Source of the DNA: Acidobacteriaceae bacterium
GTDB lineage: Bacteria; Acidobacteriota; Terriglobia; Terriglobales; Acidobacteriaceae
DNA: 16,171 nucleotides
Assembly (NCBI GenBank): GCA_003162255.1
Contig: PMMJ01000373.1
Coordinates: forward strand, 9,091 to 25,261
Reading direction: 5' to 3'
Part shown: in pieces, positions 1 to 8,651 of the stretch
Layout: each line of letters opens with the position of its first letter
How positions within the stretch are numbered: the stretch's first letter is position 1
Notes under the pieces: model-generated
Database searches by the model: none
What the model was told of the DNA's origin: nothing
The model's input: the letters and a program-made list of their open reading frames with translations, nothing else
Translations under genes and position numbers: made by a program

Positions 1-1
1 T

Positions 2-766
2 GAGAGGCAGGTGACCGCGGCCCATGCCCAGCTTGTAGAGGCTCAGGCGAATGACGTGAAAGCGCAGGACGATCTCCACCGCTACAAGTTGCTGGTCGAC
101 AAGAGCGAAGTAGCGGAGCAGGTCTACGACCAAGCATTGGCCGCGGCAAGATCCAGCACGGCGACCGTGGCGGCTGCGGGCGCCAACGAGTCCGCCGCAG
201 AACAATTTGTGCATCAGGCACGGAGCCGCCTGGCGCAAGCCGATGCGAACCACAAATACGCGGAGACCGGCCCGCAACAAGTGTCGTCGACCCGGGCCCG
301 CGTGCGGGCCGCGATCGCGGATGTTGAGCAAAAGCGCGCACTGCTCGAACAGGCCCAACTGAATCTCGGATACACGAAAATCGTTGCGCCGGTCAGCGGG
401 GTAGTGAATAAGACGGTAGTGGTTGGGATGAACGTTCAAGACGGGCAGCAACTCCTGACCGTGGTTCCGCTTGATGAAGTGTGGGTCACCGCCAATTTTA
501 AAGAGACCCAGCTTAAACACATGCAAGTTGGACAACGAGCGGAAATCCACATTGATTCGAGCGGCCGGACTTTTAAAGGCCATGTGGACAGCATTGCGGG
601 AGCAACCGGCCCGCTATTCAGTTTACTTCCGCCGGAAAACGCCACCGGAAACTACGTGAAAATTGTTCAGAGGATTCCGGTAAAAATCGTTCTCGATCCG
701 GGGGAGAACCGGGATCGTCGGCTTCGACCGGGCATGAATGTGGTGCCGGACGTGTACCTGAAATGA
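2..766 (+). CDS. HlyD/EmrA-family membrane fusion protein, 5'-truncated
   Basis: This is the periplasmic adaptor of a tripartite efflux pump, linking an inner-membrane exporter to an outer-membrane channel. The frame is open to the left window edge, so the N-terminal membrane anchor and first lipoyl half lie outside; a GTG at 11 is only an in-frame valine. What is visible is an Ala/Gln/Glu-rich helical hairpin (to about codon 115), then the second lipoyl half around IVAPVSGVV, and the beta-barrel segment with VWVTANFKETQL, which is typical of EmrA. The stop overlaps the start of the exporter gene (ATGA at 763-766), so the two are translationally coupled and form an EmrAB-like pair. Family assignment is firm; the transported compounds are unknown. 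Confidence 0.9.
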   Translation, partial: ERQVTAAHAQLVEAQANDVKAQDDLHRYKLLVDKSEVAEQVYDQALAAARSSTATVAAAGANESAAEQFVHQARSRLAQADANHKYAETGPQQVSSTRARVRAAIADVEQKRALLEQAQLNLGYTKIVAPVSGVVNKTVVVGMNVQDGQQLLTVVPLDEVWVTANFKETQLKHMQVGQRAEIHIDSSGRTFKGHVDSIAGATGPLFSLLPPENATGNYVKIVQRIPVKIVLDPGENRDRRLRPGMNVVPDVYLK

Positions 767-2358
767 GTTCCGCTGCGCTCACCATGGAGCAGGAGGTTTG
801 GCGGCCCAAGTACAATCCTTGGCTGATTGCTGTTGTCGTGGCTCTAGCAGCCTTCATGGAGGTCCTCGACACCAGCATCGCCAATGTGGCCCTGCCGTAT
901 ATGGCCGGGAATCTGGGCGCGAGCAACGACCAAAGTACGTGGGTGCTGACTTCTTATCTGGTTTCGAATGCTATCATCCTGCCGATCAGCGGCTGGCTCG
1001 CAGGCGCCCTCGGACGGAAGCGCTTTTTCATGGCCTGTCTGGGCGTCTTTACTGTGAGTTCCTTGCTTTGCGGGATCGCACCGAATCTCGGGTTTCTCCT
1101 GCTCTTCCGAGTGCTGCAAGGTATGGGTGGCGGCGGACTGCAGCCCATGGCTCAGGCCGTTCTGGCAGACACGTTTCCACCGCAACAGCGCGGCCTGGCA
1201 TTTGCGCTGTATGGCATAACCGCCATCATGGCGCCCACGATCGGGCCAACCCTCGGCGGATGGATCACCTTCAACTATTCCTGGCGGTGGATTTTTTTCA
1301 TCAATCTCCCGGTCGGCCTGACCACATGGTTTCTCGTGCGGCGCTTTGTCGAAGACCCACCCTATTTAAGTCGGCTCAAGTCGGCTGGGGTCAAGTTGGA
1401 CTACATTGGCATCGCTCTGCTGACGCTGGGCATCGGCGCATTGCAGGTATTGCTCGACAAGGGACAGGAAGATGATTGGTTTGGGTCGCGCTTCATCACG
1501 ACTTTAGTCGTGGTCGCGACCGTGTGCCTGATCTCGCTGGTTGTCTGGGAGTGGCATCAAAAGGCGCCCATCATCGATGTCCGTATGTTCAAGAGCTTTA
1601 ACTTCGCGAGTTCCAGCCTGATGATGTTTACTCTGGGAATCTTGTTGTTCAGCAGCCTGGTCCTAATGCCGCAGTTCCTCCAGACGCTCGTAGGGTACAC
1701 GTCCCAACTGGCTGGGCTTGCGCTTTCGGCCGGAGGGCTGGTTTTGCTGATTGAGATGCCCATCATGGGCCAAATGACGACGAAGTTCCAGGCGCGCTAC
1801 CTGATCGCTTTCGGCTGGCTGGCTTTGTCCATCGCCATGTTCTATTCCACAAAGCGGATTGACTTGCTGATCAGCTTCAGTGCCGCCGTTTGGCTGCGCA
1901 TTGCCCAGGTGATCGGTTTGGGTTTCCTGTTCGTGCCGATTACGCTGGTGGCTTACATCGGTATTGCGCCGGAGAAGAACAACGCGGTTGCGGGCATCGT
2001 CAATTTCATGCGCAATATGGGAAGCAGCGTGGGTACGTCCTTGGTCACGACGTTGATTGCGCGGCGGTCGCAATTCCATCAGGCTAGGCTGGTGCAGGAC
2101 GTACGGGTCGACAATCCCAATTTTGTGAATTCGGCGAACGGGTTGGCTCAGCATCTGGCTAACTCTGGCGTGGGCAAGCACGAGGCGCACATCGAGGCTT
2201 ACGCCAGGATTTACCAGTCCCTGCAAGCGCAGGCGGCAAGCATGGCATACATCGATACGTTCATGGTTCTTGCCGTGGGGGCGGCGATCATGTTCTGTCT
2301 GGCTTTTGTTTTGAAGAAGAATGATCCTGGCGGCGGTGGGCCAAGCGTAGTGGAGTAA
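763..2358 (+). CDS. DHA2-family MFS drug exporter (EmrB/QacA type)
   Basis: A 531-residue inner-membrane proton antiporter of the 14-helix DHA2 family, probably exporting toxic hydrophobic compounds through the adaptor encoded just upstream. Helix 1 carries the family signature LDTSIANVALP (residues 35-45). The antiporter motif C is seen as APTIGPTLGG (157-166), followed by WRWIFFINLPVG. The hydrophobic pattern and length fit the family (about 500-530 residues). The start ATG at 763 lies in the ATGA overlap with the adaptor stop; an ATG at 784 is a possible shorter start. No regulator is visible nearby, and the substrate cannot be read from the sequence. Confidence 0.93.
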   Translation: MSSAALTMEQEVWRPKYNPWLIAVVVALAAFMEVLDTSIANVALPYMAGNLGASNDQSTWVLTSYLVSNAIILPISGWLAGALGRKRFFMACLGVFTVSSLLCGIAPNLGFLLLFRVLQGMGGGGLQPMAQAVLADTFPPQQRGLAFALYGITAIMAPTIGPTLGGWITFNYSWRWIFFINLPVGLTTWFLVRRFVEDPPYLSRLKSAGVKLDYIGIALLTLGIGALQVLLDKGQEDDWFGSRFITTLVVVATVCLISLVVWEWHQKAPIIDVRMFKSFNFASSSLMMFTLGILLFSSLVLMPQFLQTLVGYTSQLAGLALSAGGLVLLIEMPIMGQMTTKFQARYLIAFGWLALSIAMFYSTKRIDLLISFSAAVWLRIAQVIGLGFLFVPITLVAYIGIAPEKNNAVAGIVNFMRNMGSSVGTSLVTTLIARRSQFHQARLVQDVRVDNPNFVNSANGLAQHLANSGVGKHEAHIEAYARIYQSLQAQAASMAYIDTFMVLAVGAAIMFCLAFVLKKNDPGGGGPSVVE

Positions 2359-2408
2359 ATAATCAACCCGATGTAATGCAGTAGATAATAAGAGTCAGAG
2401 ACGCAGTT

Positions 2409-3311
2409 ATGCTGGAAATTAAAATCATCCTTTGTCCCGTTGATTTCTCGGAGTTCTCGATAAGGGCGTATCACCACGCGCTATCGCTGGCCGAGCATTA
2501 TCGAGCCAAGTTAGTGGCGCAGCATATCGTGGAACTATCGCGATATCCTTACGCCGACTATGTGGCCTCTACGGGAGACTATGCGGAGTTCTGCCGGGTG
2601 CTTCGCGATGGTGACAAGCAGCAACTACAGCAATTCGTGAGACAGCACACCCACGGTGAAATTCGGCCCGAGTTGGTGGTGACGCAGGGCACAGCTCCGG
2701 ACTGCATTCTGTCGTTCGCGCAAGCGCAGAAAGCGGACCTGATCGTCATGGGAACGCACGGGCGGCGGGGATATGACCGCCTGGTGCTGGGGTCGGTGAC
2801 GAATCGAGTGATGCGCCGAACTCCCTGCCCGGTGCTGGCCGTATGCCGGCCGCCGCACGAGTCAATGTCCGCAGATATCGCCGCCGGTGAAGAGTGCAAC
2901 CACGCCCACCACTTGAATCGAATTCTCTTCTGCACGGATTTCTCCGAGAATTCGGAGCAGGCCTTGAACTATGCGATCTCCGCGACAACGGAGTACGACG
3001 CCGAGCTCACCCTGCTGCACGTGTTGGAGGATGTCCCAAGTCCAGCCAAGACGGAGGGAGCCATAGCGACGGCGACGCGGCAACTCGATAAACTGATTCC
3101 ACCGGAGGGGCGCAAGACGGTCAAGATCAGGATGGCGGTACGAATCGGCAAACCATACCAGCAAATCATCCAGTTCGCCCTGGAAACGCAGGTCGACTTG
3201 GTGATTATGGGAGTGCGTGGCCGCGGCGCATTGGATCTAGCGGTGTTTGGTTCGACAACCTATCGGGTGCTGCAGTTAGGACCGTGTCCCGTTCTCGCCG
3301 TGCACATTTGA
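2409..3311 (+). CDS. Tandem-domain universal stress protein (UspA family)
   Basis: A 300-residue cytoplasmic protein with two UspA domains in tandem, each about 140 residues. Both keep the ATP-binding signature G-2x-G-9x-G-S: G115, G118, G128-S129 in the first domain and G268, G271, G281-S282 in the second, each followed by a PCPVLAV strand. Both halves are therefore expected to bind nucleotide. Such proteins respond to starvation, oxidative or redox stress, but their biochemical output is poorly defined. The start ATG at 2409 is followed at once by a typical first Usp strand (KIILCPVDFSE). It lies 50 bp after the exporter gene and 45 bp before the kinase-like gene, in the same direction, so it may share a transcript with either. 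Confidence 0.93.
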   Translation: MLEIKIILCPVDFSEFSIRAYHHALSLAEHYRAKLVAQHIVELSRYPYADYVASTGDYAEFCRVLRDGDKQQLQQFVRQHTHGEIRPELVVTQGTAPDCILSFAQAQKADLIVMGTHGRRGYDRLVLGSVTNRVMRRTPCPVLAVCRPPHESMSADIAAGEECNHAHHLNRILFCTDFSENSEQALNYAISATTEYDAELTLLHVLEDVPSPAKTEGAIATATRQLDKLIPPEGRKTVKIRMAVRIGKPYQQIIQFALETQVDLVIMGVRGRGALDLAVFGSTTYRVLQLGPCPVLAVHI

Positions 3312-3356
3312 ACTGTTCGACCTTTGAACGGTTGGACCTGGGGTATTTCGACAGAG

Positions 3357-3986
3357 ATGATAAAAATCGTCACGATTGAACGCGAGTACGGAAGCGGCGG
3401 TGGCGAAATCGCTCAACTGCTTGCGAAGCAGCTCGGCTGGAAGCTCTGGGATCAGTTGCTGACCGAGGAGATCGCGCGGCTTGCCGAATGTCCCAAATCA
3501 GTCGTCGAGTGTCGAGAGGAAAAAACCGATCCCCTGTACTATCGGCTCTTCAAGTCGTTCCTGCGCGGGAGTTATGAAGGGAGCCTCAATGCGCACAAGC
3601 TCAAACTGGTCGACAGCGAATGCATTTTGAAGTTTACGGAACATGTGGTTCAGCACGCGGCAAAGACGGGGAACTCTGTCATCGTCGGAAGAGGGTCGCA
3701 ACAGTTTCTCAGGAATCGCCAGGACACGTTGCGGGTCTTCCTTTACGCTCCGAGAGAAGATAAAGTGCGGCGCCTGTTGGCTCGCGGGAAAAGTGAGAAG
3801 GAGGCCGAACAACTCGTGGATACGGTTGATCGGGAACGCGTTGATTTTATCCAGAAGTATTTCCACACCGAATGGCCTGATCGCTCCATCTACCACACCA
3901 TGATCAATACCGCGATCGGCGATGAGGCAGTCCTGCACATGATTCTGGATCTTATGGAAACCCTCGATACAAGAGTCACCGCCTGA
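3357..3986 (+). CDS. Cytidylate kinase-like family protein
   Basis: A 209-residue cytoplasmic P-loop protein of the cytidylate-kinase-like family (PF13189 type). The N-terminus ITIEREYG-type motif is present as REYGSGGGEIA (residues 9-19), which replaces the classical Walker A. A later VIVGRGSQQFL segment and an RVFLYAP strand are also typical. It is distinct from the housekeeping Cmk, and the true substrate of these proteins is unknown. I chose ATG 3357 because the family motif begins seven residues later; a TTG at 3324 would add 11 residues without family character. It follows the universal stress protein gene by 45 bp. Usp and cytidylate-kinase-like genes together suggest a stress-related unit, but that is inference. 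Confidence 0.82.
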   Translation: MIKIVTIEREYGSGGGEIAQLLAKQLGWKLWDQLLTEEIARLAECPKSVVECREEKTDPLYYRLFKSFLRGSYEGSLNAHKLKLVDSECILKFTEHVVQHAAKTGNSVIVGRGSQQFLRNRQDTLRVFLYAPREDKVRRLLARGKSEKEAEQLVDTVDRERVDFIQKYFHTEWPDRSIYHTMINTAIGDEAVLHMILDLMETLDTRVTA

Positions 3987-4186
3987 GCGTCCGTAGAATT
4001 GATTGATCGCGAAGCGGACCGGCTTTTGTACCGGTCTCGCCGACTCGCAATATGACCTCTTCAACCACACGGGTCTTGAATCCGCGCGATTCGCGCGAAA
4101 CGGTGTTCGTAGTGAAGAGAAGGGCGGATCCGCAACTTTCCCCGATGTACAATCGAGGTGGACCCTCCTGAGCGGACTCTTGCCCC

Positions 4187-6190
4187 ATGAAGCCGTACGC
4201 AATCGGCATTGACGTAGGTGGAACCAAGATCGCGACAGGCGTGCTGGACCGCTCCCTGAACCTGGTGTCCGTCCACGTCAGCAAGGAGCACGCCGGTCAA
4301 CTCCCGGCACAGGTTGTCGACACCATCGAACGGGGTTACCGGGCGGTTCTGGAACAGGCCCGAATCTCCGCCGATGAGGTGGCTGGCGTCGGCCTCAGTT
4401 TTGCTGGACACACCAACGGCCGCCGCGGCGTCGTCCTAACCAGCTCCAACATGCCGGAGTGGGACCAAGTGCCGTTGCGCGACATAGTCTCCAAACGGCT
4501 CAACCAACATGTCCTGCTCGATAACGACACCAACCTCGCCGTTGTGGCTGAGCATCGCTATGGTGCCGGGCGCGGCGCTGACGACGTGGTGTATGTCACG
4601 TTCAGCACCGGTGTCGGGATGGGCATCATCGTTGGCGGCAAGCTGTACCAGGGCTATACCGGCACGGCCGGTGAAATCGGACACACCGTGGTCGAAACCG
4701 ACGGCCGCCGCTGTAGTTGCGGCAAGCGCGGCTGCCTCATGGCGTACGCATGTGGCATCGCCCTCCGCAATCGAGCCTGGGAACGGATCCAATCCGGCGA
4801 GGAGACCGAGCTGCGCGACCTGTGCTGGGACGACCCTCAGCTCATCAACGGCGAGTTGATTTGCGAGGTTGCCTCGCGCGGCGACCCGGTGGCGCAGGAT
4901 CTCATCATCTCCACCGGCCGCTATCTCGGAATCGCGTTGTCGACGATCGTCCAGGTGCTGAATCCGGAGTTGATCGTAATCGGCGGAGGGTTGACCAACA
5001 TTGGGTCGATGCTCCTGGACCCTTGTATCGAATCGCTGCGGCAGAACATCCATCCGGTGTTGTGGGGTGCGGGGCGAATTGTCCCGGGCCGCTTCCAGGC
5101 GAATGTCAGCGTCATCGGCGGGGCCGCGGCGGTCTTCAGTGAGATCGAGTCCGGCGAGGGCGCCGCACAGATTCAGTATGTCGCCCCAGTGCCGCTCGAC
5201 TGGACTGCGGCCGCCCGCGCTGCCCTACCCCTCACCGATGAGGACCGGAGTGCGCTGGAGCGCGTGGAAGGAACTGTATTCGATGTTCAGCGCTACTCGC
5301 TTGACGACGGACCCGGTCTCCGCACCGCTGTCTTTTTCAAGGGCTGCCCGCTGCGCTGCGCCTGGTGCTCGAACCCGGAATCGCAACAAGTCAGGCCCGA
5401 GCTTTTGTTGTTCGCTGCCAGTTGCCTGGCCTGCGGAGCCTGCGTCGAAACCTGTGCCGCCGAAGGCCGAACTCTCGCCGGGGATCACATCGAGTGGGAT
5501 CGCCGGGTGTGCACGCGATGTGGCGAGTGCGTCCGCACTTGTCCGGCGCAGGCGACCACATGGAGCGGCCGCCGCCAGCCGGCTGGCGAGATCCTGAGTG
5601 AAGTGCTGCGCGACGCTGCGTTCTATGAGGACGGCGGCGGCCTGACGCTTACGGGCGGTGAGCCGCTGTTGCAGCCGGCCTTCGCCGAAGCGCTTCTTCG
5701 CCTGGCAAAAGCGAAGCATCTGGGAACCGCCATCGAAACCACGGGCAACGCGCCCTGGGAAATATTCGAATCGTTGTACCCGTACCTCGACCTCTGGCTC
5801 TACGATCTGAAGCACATGGACAGCCATGCGCACCATAACTGGACCGGGCTGGGGAACGAGCTGATCCTTTCCAACCTACGGAAGCTGGCCGCGCTCGGCG
5901 CGCCGATCTGTGTGCGCATGCCGCTGATCCCCGGAGTCAACGTCAGCGACGACAACCTTCGCCGGACGGCTGAGTTTGTGGCCCAGCTCGGCCCGGCCGT
6001 TCGCTCACTGGACCTCCTGCCTTATCACAAATTGGCCCGTGCGAAGTACGAGGCTCTCGGGTGCGGCGGCAAATGGTGGGATGCGGAACTGATGCCGGAC
6101 GACCAGGTACAGTCTGCGGCGAAGTTGATGCGGTCCTACAACCTTACGGTACGAATCGTCGGAGATCGATCCGGCAAGGAGACTCCATGA
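4187..6190 (+). CDS. Fusion protein: ROK-family sugar kinase + glycyl-radical-enzyme activase (radical SAM)
   Basis: One uninterrupted 667-residue frame holds two enzymes. Residues 1 to about 316 are a complete ROK kinase: ATP motif DVGGTK (9-14), catalytic Asp in DNDTN (D114), sugar-binding EIGH (163-166), and a zinc site of H166, C176, C178 and C183. The usual Glu after the last zinc Cys (GCxE) is Met185. After a linker of about 35 residues comes a full glycyl radical activase (about 350-667): YSLDDGPGLRT, the radical SAM cluster CxxxCxxC (C387, C391, C394), two 4Fe-4S ferredoxin motifs (C413/416/419/423 and C442/445/448/452) and GGEP (490-493). The activase would place the glycyl radical on the enzyme encoded next, whose ATG overlaps this stop. 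The kinase half probably phosphorylates that enzyme's sugar substrate. A GTG at codon 357 or nearby might allow separate translation of the activase. ATG 4187 fits the ROK N-terminus, though no strong Shine-Dalgarno sequence precedes it. Confidence 0.92.
   Translation: MKPYAIGIDVGGTKIATGVLDRSLNLVSVHVSKEHAGQLPAQVVDTIERGYRAVLEQARISADEVAGVGLSFAGHTNGRRGVVLTSSNMPEWDQVPLRDIVSKRLNQHVLLDNDTNLAVVAEHRYGAGRGADDVVYVTFSTGVGMGIIVGGKLYQGYTGTAGEIGHTVVETDGRRCSCGKRGCLMAYACGIALRNRAWERIQSGEETELRDLCWDDPQLINGELICEVASRGDPVAQDLIISTGRYLGIALSTIVQVLNPELIVIGGGLTNIGSMLLDPCIESLRQNIHPVLWGAGRIVPGRFQANVSVIGGAAAVFSEIESGEGAAQIQYVAPVPLDWTAAARAALPLTDEDRSALERVEGTVFDVQRYSLDDGPGLRTAVFFKGCPLRCAWCSNPESQQVRPELLLFAASCLACGACVETCAAEGRTLAGDHIEWDRRVCTRCGECVRTCPAQATTWSGRRQPAGEILSEVLRDAAFYEDGGGLTLTGGEPLLQPAFAEALLRLAKAKHLGTAIETTGNAPWEIFESLYPYLDLWLYDLKHMDSHAHHNWTGLGNELILSNLRKLAALGAPICVRMPLIPGVNVSDDNLRRTAEFVAQLGPAVRSLDLLPYHKLARAKYEALGCGGKWWDAELMPDDQVQSAAKLMRSYNLTVRIVGDRSGKETP
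6176..6190 (+). promoter_or_regulatory. Shine-Dalgarno and ATGA stop/start overlap
   Basis: AAGGAG (6176-6181) sits five bases before ATG 6187, and this ATG shares bases with the TGA (6188-6190) of the kinase-activase gene. The arrangement couples translation of the activase and its glycyl radical enzyme and decides the start of the latter. Confidence 0.8.
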
Positions 6191-8628
6191 TTGAGACTGA
6201 GACTGAGAATGGGACAATGACCGAGACCACGGCCCCCACCGGCTGCACGACACGGGTCCAGAGGCTGCGCGAGCGAGTGTTGGACACCACGCCCTCGGTC
6301 TGCGCCGAACGCGGTTTGCTGGTGACCGAAGCGTACGAGATGTACGCTCCAGACCCGCCAGTACTGCGCCGCGCGAAGGCCCTGGCCCATATTCTGGATC
6401 ACATGACGATTCGCATCGACGAGGGGGAGTTGATCGTTGGCAACCAGGCCAGCGCCCCACGCGCGGCTCCCCTGTTCCCCGAGTGCGCCATCGATTTTCT
6501 GGTCGACGAAATCGACGAATTTCCCCACCGCCGCGCCGATGTCTACACCGTCTCCCCAGAGGTCAAACAGGCCATTCTCGGAAAGATCGGTCCGTACTGG
6601 CGCGGCAAAACCCTCTACGACCGGGCCAAGGCTATGCGGCCTTCCGAAGTAAACCAAGCCGAACAGATCGGCGCCGTCGCGGGCCGCGGCAACATTTCTT
6701 CCGGGGATGGCCACATCATCATGAACATCCCGAAAGTGCTGCGCCTGGGTATGACCGGAATCATTGAAGAGGTCCAGACCGCCAGTGCCGCGTTGTCGTC
6801 TTACGATGCCATCGAGTTCGGGAAGCGGGCGTTCCTCGAAGGATCCGCCATCGCCTTGCGGGCAGTGATCCGGTTCGCGGAGCGCTACGCCGCCGAAGCC
6901 GAGCGTCAGGCCGCCGGAGCCAGCGATGCGGGGCGCCGATCGGAGTTGCTGCGGATCGCGGAAGTCTGCCGGCGCGTCCCAGTCGAGCCGGCGCGGACGT
7001 TCCACGAGGCTGTGCAATGCGCCTGGTTCGTACATTTGGTCAGCCAGATCGAAAGCAACGGTCATTCGTTTTCTCTCGGCCGCTTCGATCAGTACACTTG
7101 GCCGTTCTATCGAGCCGACCTTGAAGCTGGCCGCACTACGCCGCAGCAGGCGCAGGAGCTACTTGAGTTGCTGTGGCTCAAGCTGTTTTCCATCATCAAA
7201 ATCCGCTCTTGGAGCCACACGCGCTACGGCATCGGCTATCCCACTTACCAGAACGTGACGATTGGAGGGCAGACGAACCGCGGCGAAGACGCCACTAACG
7301 ACATCTCCTTCATGGTTCTGGAAACCATCCGCGAGACTCGTCTCCCCCAGCCCAACGTTTCGGCCCGCATTCACACCGGTACCCCGGACCATTTCCTGAT
7401 GGAGTGCGCCCGGACCATTCGCCTTGGCATGGGAATGCCCGCCATCAAGAACGACGAGATCATCGTACCGGCCTTGCTCGAAAAGGGCGTGCGATCCGAA
7501 GACGCCTTTGACTACGCGATCGTGGGTTGCATCGAAGCCGCCGTGCCCGGCAAATGGGGTTACCGCAACACGGGCATGTCATTCCTGAACCTGCTCAAGG
7601 TTCTGGAGCTAACCCTGAATAACGGCACCGATCCCGCCACCGGCATACAGCTACTGCCGGGACGCGGCGATCTCACCGCCTTCGATTCCATCGAAGCTAT
7701 CTACGACGCCTATCGCGAACAGCTACGCTTCTACACCCGCCTCAGCATCGAGATGGATACGGTCGCCGACCTGTGTCTCGAAACCATGGTGCCGGATGCG
7801 TTCTGCTCCGCGCTGGTGGACGATTGCATCGCGCGCGGCAAAACCATCAAGGAGGGTGGCGCGGTTTATGACATCATCAGCGGCCTGCAATCCGGGGCCG
7901 CGAACGTGGCGGACTCCTTCATGGCCCTCAAGACGCGGGTCTTTGACGAGAAGGCGCTGACAGCGAGCCAGGTGCTGGAATCGATGGCCGCCGATTTCCA
8001 GAATCCGGGCGGCGAATTGGTGCGCCAGCGTCTGCTCCATGCGCCCAAGTACGGCAATGACCTGGCCGAGGTGGACGCATTCGCGGCCCGCGTCCTGAAC
8101 GAGTATCTGGCGGAAGCGAGCCGCTATCACCACACGCGCTACGGCCGTGGCCCCATCGGCGGTGGCTATGCGGGATCCACGTCGAACATCTCGGCCAATG
8201 TGCCGCTGGGAGCGAGCGTGGGCGCGACGCCGGATGGCCGCCGTGCCGGAGAACCGATCAACGAAGGTGTGTCGCCTGTGCACGGCTGCGATACGGGCGG
8301 CCCCACGAAAGTGCTCTGTTCCGCTGCCCGGCTGCCAACCATCAAGAGCATCGCTCAGTTGTTGAACCTGCGCCTGTCGCCGGGGAGCCTGGCCTCCGAG
8401 GAAGGGCTGCGCCGCCTGGTGGCGCTGCTCAAAGGCTTTCGAAACCTGAAGCTCTGGCACGTCCAGTTCAACACGGTGAGCACCGAGGCTCTACTCGATG
8501 CCCAGCGGCATCCCGAGAAGTACCGTGACCTGGTGGTGCGAGTGGCTGGCTACAGTGCGCTTTTCGTGACCCTCGACAAAGCGACGCAAGACGACATCAT
8601 CCGCCGCACCTCACACGATCTCAGCTGA
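6187..8628 (+). CDS. Glycyl radical enzyme, YbiW/PflD-like (probable C-O lyase on a phosphorylated anhydrosugar)
   Basis: An 813-residue oxygen-sensitive glycyl radical enzyme. The radical glycine is G788 in RVAGYSALF, 25 residues from the C-terminus. The active site has a single thiyl Cys with a Glu two residues on (GCIE, C448 and E450). Pyruvate formate-lyase has adjacent cysteines instead, so that activity is unlikely; GCxE is typical of dehydratase/lyase members. Segments such as GKWGYRNTGMSF, RYGRGPIGG, SANVPLGA and YRDLVVRVAGYSA resemble E. coli YbiW closely, as I recall that sequence. YbiW and PflD have been reported to open 1,5-anhydrohexitol 6-phosphates to 1-deoxyfructose 6-phosphate. 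ATG 6187 was chosen because AAGGAG ends six bases before it and it overlaps the activase stop (ATGA); the frame is open upstream to 6061, but that part lies over the activase. The exact substrate is inferred. Confidence 0.9.
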   Translation: MIETETENGTMTETTAPTGCTTRVQRLRERVLDTTPSVCAERGLLVTEAYEMYAPDPPVLRRAKALAHILDHMTIRIDEGELIVGNQASAPRAAPLFPECAIDFLVDEIDEFPHRRADVYTVSPEVKQAILGKIGPYWRGKTLYDRAKAMRPSEVNQAEQIGAVAGRGNISSGDGHIIMNIPKVLRLGMTGIIEEVQTASAALSSYDAIEFGKRAFLEGSAIALRAVIRFAERYAAEAERQAAGASDAGRRSELLRIAEVCRRVPVEPARTFHEAVQCAWFVHLVSQIESNGHSFSLGRFDQYTWPFYRADLEAGRTTPQQAQELLELLWLKLFSIIKIRSWSHTRYGIGYPTYQNVTIGGQTNRGEDATNDISFMVLETIRETRLPQPNVSARIHTGTPDHFLMECARTIRLGMGMPAIKNDEIIVPALLEKGVRSEDAFDYAIVGCIEAAVPGKWGYRNTGMSFLNLLKVLELTLNNGTDPATGIQLLPGRGDLTAFDSIEAIYDAYREQLRFYTRLSIEMDTVADLCLETMVPDAFCSALVDDCIARGKTIKEGGAVYDIISGLQSGAANVADSFMALKTRVFDEKALTASQVLESMAADFQNPGGELVRQRLLHAPKYGNDLAEVDAFAARVLNEYLAEASRYHHTRYGRGPIGGGYAGSTSNISANVPLGASVGATPDGRRAGEPINEGVSPVHGCDTGGPTKVLCSAARLPTIKSIAQLLNLRLSPGSLASEEGLRRLVALLKGFRNLKLWHVQFNTVSTEALLDAQRHPEKYRDLVVRVAGYSALFVTLDKATQDDIIRRTSHDLS

Positions 8629-8651
8629 AGGTGCCGTTAACGTAGGCCTCA

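Noticed and set aside
4017..4036. GACCGG/CCGGTC hairpin as a terminator after the cytidylate-kinase-like gene
   Set aside because: The stem is only six base pairs with an eight-base loop and no T run follows.
4148..4153. TACAAT as a -10 box for the kinase-activase operon
   Set aside because: No -35-like sequence is found 16 to 18 bp upstream, so the promoter remains undefined.
6061..6186. Longer N-terminus for the glycyl radical enzyme from 6061
   Set aside because: It overlaps the well-conserved activase C-terminus in another frame, and ATG 6187 has a clear AAGGAG and an ATGA overlap.
6187..8628. Annotation as pyruvate formate-lyase
   Set aside because: The active site has GCIE with one cysteine, not the adjacent CC pair needed for formate-lyase chemistry.
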